A DNA stretch of 64,000 nt from contig NZ_CP035733.1 of assembly GCF_009768975.1 (NCBI RefSeq), positions 1,736,001-1,800,000 on the forward strand. The letters are read 5' to 3'. This document shows positions 9,147-18,228 of the stretch, piece after piece. This DNA is from Sphingorhabdus lacus (GTDB lineage Bacteria; Pseudomonadota; Alphaproteobacteria; Sphingomonadales; Sphingomonadaceae). Positions within the stretch are counted from its first letter, which is position 1. Each line of letters opens with the position of its first letter. The position numbers were made by a program, and so were the translations under genes. The notes below the pieces were generated by a model. It saw only the letters and a list, made by a program, of their open reading frames with translations, made no database searches and was not told where the DNA came from.

Positions 9147-10142
9147 ATGCCTATTCCGTCCGATATTGATCGCAGAACTTTGCTTGGCGGTGTCGTGGCT
9201 GTTACTGCAGCAACCACCATCAGCGCATCATCGGATGCACAGAGCGCAACATTGAGCCTTAAAGGGAAATCCATCCTGATTACGGGCAGTTCGTCCGGCT
9301 TTGGTTATGACGGCGCTCTGCATTATGCGCGGGCTGGTGCGAAAGTGATTGCGTCGATGCGCAATCTTCCAAGGGCCGAGGCGGATACGCTGAAAGCGGC
9401 AGCGGCCAAGGAGAAGCTCGACATCAGTATCATCGAGATTGACGTGACTTCCGATGAACAGGTCACAAAAGGCGTTGCCGAGGCCGAACGCCTTGCCGGT
9501 GGTGCGCTTGATGTCCTTATCAATAATGCGGGTGTCGGTTATGCAGGCCCGATCGAGTTGCAGGATATGGAAGCGACGAAGCTAATCTTCGACACCAATG
9601 TCTACGGCCCGCATCGCATGGCGCGCGCCGTTTTACCGGCCATGCGCAAGGCCAAGCGCGGCTTGATCTTCAATATTTCGTCGCAACTTGGTCGCGTCAT
9701 AGTCCCTTCCGCCGGACATTATTCGCCTACAAAATTTGCACTCGAAGCGATGAGCGAAGCGATGGCTTATGAACTGGTGCCTCACAATATCGAAGTCTGC
9801 GTGATCCAGCCGGGCGGCTACCCGACCAAAGTGTGGGTCAACCGCAACGTTCTGGCCAAAGAACTGAAAGGCCGCATTACAGAAGATCAAGCGGCTGCCT
9901 ATCCCGCACTCGTATCACGCATGGGTCTGGAAGATGGATCGGGACGCAGTGCCGATCCGATGGACGTTCCGCGCGCCATTGGAGAAATCATCGCTATGCC
10001 AGCCGGAACCCGTCCGTTGCGCAAGGCGGTTCATCCAGGACCCAAGCCTCAAGAGGCGATCAACAAGGTATCAGCAGAAACACAGGTCGCGATGCTTGGC
10101 AACACACCGTTCGGACCCTGGATTAAAGCCGTTCACGACTGA
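9147..10142 (+). CDS. SDR oxidoreductase with a twin-arginine-like leader
   Basis: A 331-residue classical short-chain dehydrogenase. It has the cofactor motif TGSSSGFG after about residue 47, NNAG, an NISS serine and the catalytic YSPTK (Y-x3-K). Unusually, it starts with a 35-residue extension IDRRTLLGGVVAVTAATT ending DAQS-A, which resembles a Tat signal peptide, so the enzyme may be folded with its cofactor and exported. No partner gene is obvious: a P-loop gene lies before it and a convergent small membrane protein after it. The ATG is preceded by GAGAGGA. The substrate is not predictable. Confidence 0.85.
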   Translation: MPIPSDIDRRTLLGGVVAVTAATTISASSDAQSATLSLKGKSILITGSSSGFGYDGALHYARAGAKVIASMRNLPRAEADTLKAAAAKEKLDISIIEIDVTSDEQVTKGVAEAERLAGGALDVLINNAGVGYAGPIELQDMEATKLIFDTNVYGPHRMARAVLPAMRKAKRGLIFNISSQLGRVIVPSAGHYSPTKFALEAMSEAMAYELVPHNIEVCVIQPGGYPTKVWVNRNVLAKELKGRITEDQAAAYPALVSRMGLEDGSGRSADPMDVPRAIGEIIAMPAGTRPLRKAVHPGPKPQEAINKVSAETQVAMLGNTPFGPWIKAVHD

Positions 10143-10148
10143 TATTAT

Positions 10149-10406
10149 CTAGCCACTCACGGCGAGGTCAATTGCGAGAAGCGCCGCGGCCAAAGCGCTG
10201 GCCAGCGCACCTCTGCGGTTCCGAATGGAATTGCGGTTTATGGCAACGATGATCCTGTTCAAATCATGATAATCGAATGTCTCTGTTGCATGCACGCGGT
10301 GGATCGTCTGAATACTGGCCAAATACCAGAACCAGGCGGCCAAAGCCGATGCGATTATCGTCGCAAAATCGAGAAAGATACCAAGGCCTGACCAAAGCTG
10401 TTCCAT
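10149..10406 (-). CDS. Small two-helix membrane protein of unknown function
   Basis: An 85-residue protein with two predicted membrane segments, around residues 10-30 (IFLDFATIIASALAAWFWYL) and 66-83 (ALASALAAALLAIDLAV). A short basic and polar loop between them contains DYHDLNRI. No enzymatic motif is visible. A GGGGAG ribosome site precedes the ATG. It is convergent with the SDR and divergent from ychF across 67 bp. Confidence 0.65.
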   Translation of the reverse strand: MEQLWSGLGIFLDFATIIASALAAWFWYLASIQTIHRVHATETFDYHDLNRIIVAINRNSIRNRRGALASALAAALLAIDLAVSG

Positions 10407-10473
10407 TTTGCTCCCCTTTTCGGAATTCTGGCGCTAAAGGCGCTCCTCCAGTTCAAGTCAAGAGTAGGTCATC

Positions 10474-11574
10474 ATGGGTTTCAAATGCGGTATTGTCGGG
10501 CTCCCCAATGTGGGCAAGTCCACGCTGTTCAATGCACTGACGGAGACCGCCGCAGCGCAGGCCGCCAACTATCCTTTCTGCACGATCGAGCCGAATATCG
10601 GTAATGTCGCGGTGCCGGACCCGCGCTTGCAGACCATTGCCAAAATCGGCGGAAGCCAGAAAATCATCGAGACACAATTGGGTTTTGTCGACATCGCCGG
10701 CCTTGTGCGCGGTGCCTCAAAAGGTGAAGGACTAGGCAACCAGTTTCTGGGCAATATCCGTGAAGTCGATGCCATCGTCCATGTTCTGCGCTGCTTTGAG
10801 AATGATGACATCCAGCATGTCGACAACAAGATTGACCCGATCTCGGATGCCGAAACGGTTGAAACCGAATTGATGCTGTCTGATCTGGAATCCTTGGAAA
10901 AGCGCGTTCCCAACTTCGCCAAAAAGGCAGCACAAGGCGACAAGGAAGCCAAGGCGGCTGCCGCCGTGCTCGGGCGTGCGCTGGATTTGCTCCGCGATGG
11001 CAAGCCTGCGCGGCTCGTCGTTCCAACTGATCCTGAAGAACAGCGCCTGTTTGACACCGCGCAATTGTTGACGGCCAAGCCCGTGCTTTATGTCTGCAAC
11101 GTGGAAGAATCGAGCGCCGCAAATGGCAATGCGCTTTCGGCAAAGGTTTTTGAAAAAGCCAAGGCGGAAGGGGCAGAGGCGGTTGTCGTGTCGGCCGCTA
11201 TCGAAGCCGAAATTTCAACCATGCCTGCTGAAGACCGCGAAGTGTTCCTTGAAGACCTGGGCCTGACCGAAACCGGGCTCGCGCGGGTTATCCGTTCGGG
11301 CTATGCGCTGCTGGACCTCATCACCTTTTTCACCGTGGGGCCCAAAGAGGCTCGCGCGTGGACAGTGACCAAAGGCGCCACGGCACCCAATGCAGCCGGT
11401 GTCATCCATAGCGATTTTGAAAAAGGCTTCATCCGCGCGGAGACCATGGCCTATGAGGATTATGTCCAATATAATGGTGAAGCAGGCGCCAAAGAGGCCG
11501 GTAAGTGGCGTTCGGAAGGTAAGGAATATCTCGTAAAAGATGGCGACATCATGCTGTTCCGGTTCAACGTCTGA
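10474..11574 (+). CDS. ychF: Redox-regulated ATPase YchF
   Basis: YchF is a conserved Obg-family P-loop protein that binds ribosomes and prefers ATP to GTP. The 366-residue product shows the G1 motif GLPNVGKST near the N-terminus, the G3 region DIAGLVRGA, a coiled region at about residues 125-190, and the C-terminal TGS domain (FFTVGPKEARAW) ending in RFNV. Length and motifs are complete. It lies upstream of the truncated globin gene, separated by 52 bp. Confidence 0.97.
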   Translation: MGFKCGIVGLPNVGKSTLFNALTETAAAQAANYPFCTIEPNIGNVAVPDPRLQTIAKIGGSQKIIETQLGFVDIAGLVRGASKGEGLGNQFLGNIREVDAIVHVLRCFENDDIQHVDNKIDPISDAETVETELMLSDLESLEKRVPNFAKKAAQGDKEAKAAAAVLGRALDLLRDGKPARLVVPTDPEEQRLFDTAQLLTAKPVLYVCNVEESSAANGNALSAKVFEKAKAEGAEAVVVSAAIEAEISTMPAEDREVFLEDLGLTETGLARVIRSGYALLDLITFFTVGPKEARAWTVTKGATAPNAAGVIHSDFEKGFIRAETMAYEDYVQYNGEAGAKEAGKWRSEGKEYLVKDGDIMLFRFNV

Positions 11575-11626
11575 CATTTGATCTCGCGCAAAGACGAATG
11601 CCACGCTTCACGGCAAAGGCAGTTTG

Positions 11627-12055
11627 ATGGATAAGATTGAAAGCACAGCCAAACCTGTTTTGCCCTTTGACCGCATTGGGGGGCGTGAACCTATCCAGCG
11701 CATGGTGGACCGTTTTTACGATCTGATGGAAAGCGAACCCGATTTCGCGGAGCTTCGGGCGATGCATGCGGCAGACCTTTCGCCGATGCGGGAATCGCTG
11801 ACCGATTTTCTGATGGCATGGATGGGCGGGCCGCGGGACTGGTTTGAAAAGCGGCCCGGCGCCTGTGTCATGTCGGCGCATCGCGCGCTTGAAGGTATGA
11901 ACTATGCGACCGCCACCCAATGGGTGCTCGCCATGCAGCAGGCGGCGAAAGACACCATCCCGTCCGATCCAGACTTTGTCGATAATATGGTGGCGGCCTT
12001 TGCCAGCATGTCCAAGGCCATGGCTGCCAATGCTGGCAAGGGTGACAGCCACTGA
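11627..12055 (+). CDS. Group II truncated hemoglobin-like protein
   Basis: A 142-residue globin of the truncated group II type. The DFLMAWMGGPRDWFE segment matches the conserved F-helix region, SAHRALEGMN supplies the proximal histidine, and TQWVLAMQQA contains the conserved G8 tryptophan. Proteins of this group bind oxygen or NO and have been linked to redox or NO detoxification. An in-frame TTG precedes the ATG by one codon; the ATG is preferred, with an AAAGGCAG ribosome site. The following two genes (secreted His/Met-rich protein and barrel) are on the same strand with short gaps and may be co-transcribed. Confidence 0.85.
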   Translation: MDKIESTAKPVLPFDRIGGREPIQRMVDRFYDLMESEPDFAELRAMHAADLSPMRESLTDFLMAWMGGPRDWFEKRPGACVMSAHRALEGMNYATATQWVLAMQQAAKDTIPSDPDFVDNMVAAFASMSKAMAANAGKGDSH

Positions 12056-12076
12056 AATTGGCGGTAAGAGGTCATC

Positions 12077-12403
12077 ATGTTCCGGAACATGATCGCCCTG
12101 CTATTCCTCTTTGCGCTGGCCCTACCGGCTGTGGCGATGGGCCAGCCTGTCCCGGCAGAGACGCATAAGGTAACAATGACGGCGGATTGCCACGGAACTC
12201 CTGCGCCGATGAACGGTCATCATGCTCCAGCGCAAGACGGTTCCGATATGCGCCTGCATGGCTGCATCGGCTGTATCGCGCCCATAGCGCCTGCATATGT
12301 CGTGCTGTTGTATAAGGCACTTGCTCCGGACGAAGCCATCGGGACCGAACAAGCGCTGACCGGCACGATTGCGCGCCCGACAATTCCGCCACCGCGAACC
12401 TGA
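12077..12403 (+). CDS. Secreted small His/Met/Cys-rich protein, possible metal binder
   Basis: A 108-residue protein with a Sec signal peptide (hydrophobic core ending VAMG). A short mature region has DCHGTPAPMNGHHAP and then HGCIGC, a CxxC with a nearby Cys/His/Met-rich stretch, before a hydrophobic segment. This resembles small DUF2946-type proteins found near copper genes. It starts 21 nt after the globin stop, and the next gene encodes an exported barrel whose mature N-terminus is also His/Met-rich. A copper or other soft-metal role is inferred from composition and context only. Confidence 0.6.
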   Translation: MFRNMIALLFLFALALPAVAMGQPVPAETHKVTMTADCHGTPAPMNGHHAPAQDGSDMRLHGCIGCIAPIAPAYVVLLYKALAPDEAIGTEQALTGTIARPTIPPPRT

Positions 12404-12447
12404 AATTTGAGCCGACGAACTAGTCTCTCAAATATCAGGATAAAATC

Positions 12448-13725
12448 ATGAAAATGAAACTTTTGATGGCGAGCGCCTGCGCGCTTGCCCTTCACACCGC
12501 GCCGGTCTCTGCGCAAGATCACGCACATATTGGTCATGACATGGCCACCATGGCGGACGAAGTAGTGATCGCCGACCTGAATATTGAATCTTCGGCAGAA
12601 GGTTCTGGCACTGCACGGCTGCCCAGAAATGAAGGCGGGATGCACGGATTACATCTCGACATTGCGGACGATTGGATGATCATGGCGCATGGTTATGTGT
12701 GGGGTGTTTACACTGACCAGTCCGGCCCGCGCGGTGACGACAAGGCATATGCACAATCGATGGCAATGCTGACCGCGGAACGGTCCTTCGAAGGGGGGCG
12801 TTTCCAGTTCAAATCGATGTTGAGCTTCGAACCGCTAATGTCCAATCGCGGCTACCCGAATTTATTCGCCACCGGAGAAACAGCGGGCGGCGAACCCTTG
12901 GTCGACCGGCAGCACCCCCATGACTTGTTCATGGAACTGGCCGCGCGGATAGATTTCGACGTCGCCGAAGGAAGCAGCCTGTTTCTCTATGGCGGACCCG
13001 TCGGCGAACCCGCTTTAGGGCCGTCGGCGTTTATGCATCGCGGGTCGGCCAAACTGAACCCCGAAGCGCCGATCACCCACCACTGGTTCGACAGCAGTCA
13101 TATTACCTATGGTGTCGCGACGCTTGGTTTTTCATCGCGGAAATTCCAGGTGGAAGGATCTATTTTTACCGGCCGAGAGCCAGATGAGGATCGTTGGAAC
13201 ATTGAAAAACCAAGATTCGACAGCTGGTCGCTCCGCGCGACGTTTAGCCCTTCGCCCAACTGGGCTTTGCAGGTGAGCCATGGCTTTTTAAAACAGCCGG
13301 AATTCACGATCCATCCGGACGAAAACGAGCATCGTACCACAGCGTCGGCGCATTTTGCCAACGGCAACGGTTTGACGGCCACCGCCGCCTTTTCGGCTAA
13401 AAACCGCGATCCGGGTCCGACGCTTACCGCCTATCTTGTCGAAGTTAACTGGGACATTGACGACCATCACAGCCTGTTTGGCCGGTTCGAAAATGTCAAA
13501 AATGACGAGCTGTTTCCGGATCATAGTGACGTTTTGCACGAGGTGCCGTTCCGCGTCAGCAAACTGCAGGCCGGCTATGCCTATCGCTTACCACTGAGCG
13601 GACCGGTGAACTTGGCCCTCGGTGGCTCTGTCGCAAAATTTCTGAAGCCCGACACCTTTGACACCGCTTATGGCAAAAGCCCGGTAGGCTTCACGCTATT
13701 TGCGAAATTATCGCTAGGACATTGA
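12448..13725 (+). CDS. Outer-membrane beta-barrel protein with His/Met-rich N-terminus
   Basis: A 425-residue protein with a signal peptide ending SAQ, then a metal-ligand-rich mature start DHAHIGHDMATM. Alternating strands ending in a YGKSPVGFTLFAKLSLGH terminus suggest an outer-membrane barrel. Length and pattern fit conserved hypothetical barrels found beside copper-homeostasis genes in sphingomonads. It follows the secreted CxxC protein by 44 nt. Function is not established; metal-linked export or protection is one inference. A strong hairpin directly after the stop ends the unit. Confidence 0.65.
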   Translation: MKMKLLMASACALALHTAPVSAQDHAHIGHDMATMADEVVIADLNIESSAEGSGTARLPRNEGGMHGLHLDIADDWMIMAHGYVWGVYTDQSGPRGDDKAYAQSMAMLTAERSFEGGRFQFKSMLSFEPLMSNRGYPNLFATGETAGGEPLVDRQHPHDLFMELAARIDFDVAEGSSLFLYGGPVGEPALGPSAFMHRGSAKLNPEAPITHHWFDSSHITYGVATLGFSSRKFQVEGSIFTGREPDEDRWNIEKPRFDSWSLRATFSPSPNWALQVSHGFLKQPEFTIHPDENEHRTTASAHFANGNGLTATAAFSAKNRDPGPTLTAYLVEVNWDIDDHHSLFGRFENVKNDELFPDHSDVLHEVPFRVSKLQAGYAYRLPLSGPVNLALGGSVAKFLKPDTFDTAYGKSPVGFTLFAKLSLGH

Positions 13726-13731
13726 AATGAT

Positions 13732-13765
13732 AAGCTGTTCGGTCACTTGCGGCCGAACAGCTTTT
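13732..13765. terminator. Strong 11-bp hairpin terminator shared by two convergent genes
   Basis: A perfect inverted repeat AAGCTGTTCGG / CCGAACAGCTT with a 10-nt loop is followed by TT on the plus strand. It lies 6 nt after the barrel gene stop. On the minus strand it overlaps the last codons of mutL, whose stop codon falls in the loop, so it can serve both genes. Confidence 0.65.
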
Positions 13766-15557
13766 CCACATCACCCAATGCCAACTTCACCCAAGTCGGC
13801 CGACCATGATTGCACTGCCCCGAATGCGGCGTGACTTCCATTTCGCGTAGCAACGCATTCATTTCCGGAACCGATAGCACACGCCCCGCGCGGACGGAGC
13901 CATGGCAGGCCATGGTGGCTGCGACATGGTCGATCCGCTCCTTCAGCGATAGTGCCTGGTCATAAGCAGCCAGATCATCGGCTAAATCTTCGATCAGGGC
14001 TTTAGCATCCCCGCCGCCGAGCATTGCCGGTGTTGCGCGGACCAGCATCGCGCCTGGACCGAAGCGTTCCAGTTCAAGACCAAAGGCCGACAGCTCTTCA
14101 AGTCGAGCCTCCAGCCGGTCGCATGCAGGTTCATCCAGTTCGACCACCTGCGGAAGAAGCAATGCCTGAGAGGGTACCGCGCCGCCTGCTTGGGCCATGG
14201 CCTTGCGCATGCGTTCCAGCACCAGACGCTCATGCGCTGCGTGCTGATCGACGATGACAAGGCCGTCTTCCGCCTCTGCCACGATGTAAGTATTTGCCAC
14301 CTGCCCACGGGCAACGCCGAGCGGGTGTTGCCGGCTTTCCGGTACCGCTTCGGTCGCTGTTGCCGCGCGGCCCATCAGGGGGGCGAGATCTTCACGCTCG
14401 ATTTGGCCCAAATCCCCGAAACTATTCCGCTTTTCGGCTAAAGACGGGTAGGCAGTCGCGTAATAATTCTGATACGCAGTGCGCGGGTTGGCGAAAATAT
14501 CCCCCTGCGACGTGCGCACCGGTTCTTGCTGCCATGCCGCCAGCGCATCGGCAGCGGGATGTTGGACGGCGCGAAAGCCTGACTGGTCCAAGGCATGGCG
14601 CAGTCCCGAGACAATCATACCGCGAATGAGAGAAGGTTCGCGAAAGCGAACCTCGGTTTTTGCCGGATGAACGTTGACGTCTACTTCGGTTGGCGGCAGG
14701 TCGAGAAACAAGGCCACAACGGCATGACGGTCCCGTGCCAGCATTTCTGCATAGGCACCACGAACCGCTCCGATCAGAAGCTTGTCTTTTACCGGACGAC
14801 CATTGACGAACAGAAACTGATGGTCGGCAACACCACGGTTATAGGTGGGCAAGCTTGCGATGCCGCCCAAACGCACGCCCTCGCGCTGAAAATCAAGGCC
14901 GACACTGTTGTCGATGAGTTCCGCACTCGTTAGCGACGCTACCCGCTCAGGACGTTCCATATCTGGCTGTACCGACAACACCCGGCGACCATCATGTTCG
15001 ACCGTGAACCCGATATCGGACCTTGCCATCGCGAGCCGTTTTATCGTGTCCAGTGCTGCGGCATATTCCGCTCGCGGACTTCTTAAAAATTTCCGGCGCG
15101 CCGGGATCTTGCCGAACAGATTTTCCACGCGCACCCGTGTTCCTGATGGCAAAGCCGCGGGACCTTCCCCGGTCAGCACGCCGTGATCGACGACGCGACG
15201 CCATCCCTCCGCATTGCCGACGCGGCTTTCCAAGGTAAGCATCGACACACTGGCGATTGAAGGCAACGCTTCCCCACGAAAGCCAAGAGTGGATACTAGT
15301 TCTATATCCTCATCCGGTAATTTGGATGTCGCATGCCGCTCCAGTGCCAAGGCCATATCAGCCGGAGACATGCCGCATCCATTGTCGGTCACCTCAATCA
15401 AATCAATGCCGCCGGCACCAAGACGGACTGCAATATTGCGCGCACCGGAATCTATGGCATTTTCAACCAGTTCCTTCAACGCACTGGCTGGTCTTTCTAC
15501 CACTTCACCGGCAGCGATGCGGTTGACCAAATTTTCCGGAAGTCTTCTTATTGACAT
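13743..15557 (-). CDS. mutL: DNA mismatch repair protein MutL
   Basis: MutL couples MutS mismatch recognition to downstream repair. The 604-residue product starts MSIRRLPENLVNRIAAGEVV and has the GHKL ATPase motifs LVENAIDSGA, DNGCGM and GFRGEALPSI, the NGRPVKDK segment, and a C-terminal dimerisation domain ending near SGQCNHGRPT. The open frame extends upstream by 152 codons, but that extension runs into mreB control and coding sequence and lacks family similarity. The ATG at 15557 gives the canonical N-terminus. No clear DQHA-E endonuclease motif needed for nicking was verified, although VDQHAAHER is present around residue 426. Confidence 0.96.
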   Translation of the reverse strand: MSIRRLPENLVNRIAAGEVVERPASALKELVENAIDSGARNIAVRLGAGGIDLIEVTDNGCGMSPADMALALERHATSKLPDEDIELVSTLGFRGEALPSIASVSMLTLESRVGNAEGWRRVVDHGVLTGEGPAALPSGTRVRVENLFGKIPARRKFLRSPRAEYAAALDTIKRLAMARSDIGFTVEHDGRRVLSVQPDMERPERVASLTSAELIDNSVGLDFQREGVRLGGIASLPTYNRGVADHQFLFVNGRPVKDKLLIGAVRGAYAEMLARDRHAVVALFLDLPPTEVDVNVHPAKTEVRFREPSLIRGMIVSGLRHALDQSGFRAVQHPAADALAAWQQEPVRTSQGDIFANPRTAYQNYYATAYPSLAEKRNSFGDLGQIEREDLAPLMGRAATATEAVPESRQHPLGVARGQVANTYIVAEAEDGLVIVDQHAAHERLVLERMRKAMAQAGGAVPSQALLLPQVVELDEPACDRLEARLEELSAFGLELERFGPGAMLVRATPAMLGGGDAKALIEDLADDLAAYDQALSLKERIDHVAATMACHGSVRAGRVLSVPEMNALLREMEVTPHSGQCNHGRPTWVKLALGDVEKLFGRK

Positions 15558-15719
15558 GTCGGCATTCCTAGCCCAAGCGGCCCGTGCAGGCGACTCCTTA
15601 ATCGTTCGCAATCCAGCCAAATACCTGTTTTTAAAAACAGCAAATTCCGCTAGGACCGCGCGATTGTTTTGGGCGCGCTCAAAAGGATTCTCACCAGACT
15701 TGGATTGGGTGGACATTAA

Positions 15720-16760
<1,041 letters not shown>

Positions 16761-16774
16761 TCTAGGATTTCAGC

Positions 16775-17677
16775 ATGGCGCCGCCACCCCATCGGCGCCC
16801 CGGATTTTCCCGGAAGGCGCAATATGGCCTGTTCGCGACTTATGTAATCGCGATCGCAGGAACGGTGGTGGCTGCCTTGTTGCTGATAATATCGGTCGCT
16901 GATCCGACAGGTTTTGCGGCATTGCGTGCTGCGGGGGCTGAAATCACGGCACCTGTGGCGCGTTTCTTCAACAGCATCCGGCGAACGGGCAACGATATGG
17001 GTGGCAATTTGTCCGCCTATTTTGATGCGGCTTCCAAAAATGCCGCGCTCACCAAAGAAGTGAAGGCGAACCGCACCAAGTTGATTGAGGCGCGCGCGTT
17101 GAAGGTCGAAAACGCGCGGTTGCGTGGCTTGCTAAAGCTGAGAGATGAATCCGGTGAACAGGTCGCCGTAGGGCGGCTGATCAGCTCAACAGCTTCAAGT
17201 ACCCGCCGGGTTGCAACGCTCTCTATCGGTTCCAACTACGGAATCGAGCGTGCGCAACCGGTTCGAGGCCCATCGGGTCTCATTGGACGTGTCATTGAAA
17301 CAGGCCCGACAACGGCACGCATATTGCTCGTCACCGATGCTGAAAATCTGGTACCCGTAATGCGCTTAGGCGATGGCTTGCCTGCGTTTTCGACCGGCCT
17401 CGGCAATGGTTTAGTCGTTATAAAGCCGCTTAACCTCGGTGAGAGTCCCTTCAAGGTTGGCGACATCATCGTTACCTCCGGTAATGGCGGCCTGTATCAA
17501 CCCAATATACCCTTTGCCCGGGTTATCCGGAAAACCAATGACGGTGCGCTGGCCAAGCCTTTGGCAGACCCTTCGAACAGTCCCTACGCCATTGTCATGA
17601 AAGCCTATCAGGCCGAAGCACGAGCTGTACAACAGGCAATCGCCCCGGACGGTAAAGCCAAAGAGGTAGCGGAGTGA
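16775..17677 (+). CDS. mreC: Rod shape-determining protein MreC
   Basis: A 300-residue bitopic protein. A basic N-terminus (HRRPGFSRK) is followed by one membrane helix at about residues 19-45, a coiled-coil at about 85-120 (LTKEVKANRTKLIEARAL...) and the periplasmic beta-barrel domain with GLIGRVIETGP and VVTSGNGGLYQPNIP-type segments. MreC forms filaments that activate PBP2-RodA. Its stop overlaps the mreD start by 4 bases. Confidence 0.96.
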   Translation: MAPPPHRRPGFSRKAQYGLFATYVIAIAGTVVAALLLIISVADPTGFAALRAAGAEITAPVARFFNSIRRTGNDMGGNLSAYFDAASKNAALTKEVKANRTKLIEARALKVENARLRGLLKLRDESGEQVAVGRLISSTASSTRRVATLSIGSNYGIERAQPVRGPSGLIGRVIETGPTTARILLVTDAENLVPVMRLGDGLPAFSTGLGNGLVVIKPLNLGESPFKVGDIIVTSGNGGLYQPNIPFARVIRKTNDGALAKPLADPSNSPYAIVMKAYQAEARAVQQAIAPDGKAKEVAE

Positions 17678-18228
17678 AAAATCCAGTTACCGCCATCCGG
17701 CTCCCGTTACGCCCGGGTCGCGAATATGAAAGCCGCTTTGACCGGGAACAGTCATTGCTGAAAATGCTGGCGATTCCAATTGCCTCGATTGTGATGGCAT
17801 CAATGGTAACCACTTTACCATTTATGACATCCCAACCGCTTTTGCCGCCTTTTGGATTGTTGATGTTTCTCGCTTGGCGCTTGATGCGTCCGGGTTTGTT
17901 ACCCGTCTGGTCTGGTGTCCCGTTCGGACTGGTGGATGATATGTTTAGCGGCCAGCCGTTCGGCAGCGCCGGGCTTTTATGGTCGCTTGCGATGCTGGCT
18001 GTCGAAATCATCGACTCCCGCGCGATCTGGCGCGATTATATGCAGGATTGGCTAATCGCATCTCTCTTGATCATAGCAGTCCTGCTTGGCGGTCTATGGA
18101 TAGCCGGAATGGCACACGCAGCGCCGGACCCCGTCGTCCTATTACCGCAAATGTTGCTGTCGATATTGCTATATCCTCTAGTCGTGCGAATATGTGCACG
18201 GTTGGATAGCTGGCGATTGGCAACATGA
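17674..18228 (+). CDS. mreD: Rod shape-determining protein MreD
   Basis: A 184-residue inner-membrane protein with about five hydrophobic segments. It contains a GVPFGLVDDMFSGQPFGSAGLLWSL region typical of MreD. It starts with GTG in a 4-base overlap with the mreC stop, and its own stop overlaps the mrdA start, indicating translational coupling. MreD partners MreC in the elongasome. Confidence 0.93.
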   Translation: MKNPVTAIRLPLRPGREYESRFDREQSLLKMLAIPIASIVMASMVTTLPFMTSQPLLPPFGLLMFLAWRLMRPGLLPVWSGVPFGLVDDMFSGQPFGSAGLLWSLAMLAVEIIDSRAIWRDYMQDWLIASLLIIAVLLGGLWIAGMAHAAPDPVVLLPQMLLSILLYPLVVRICARLDSWRLAT

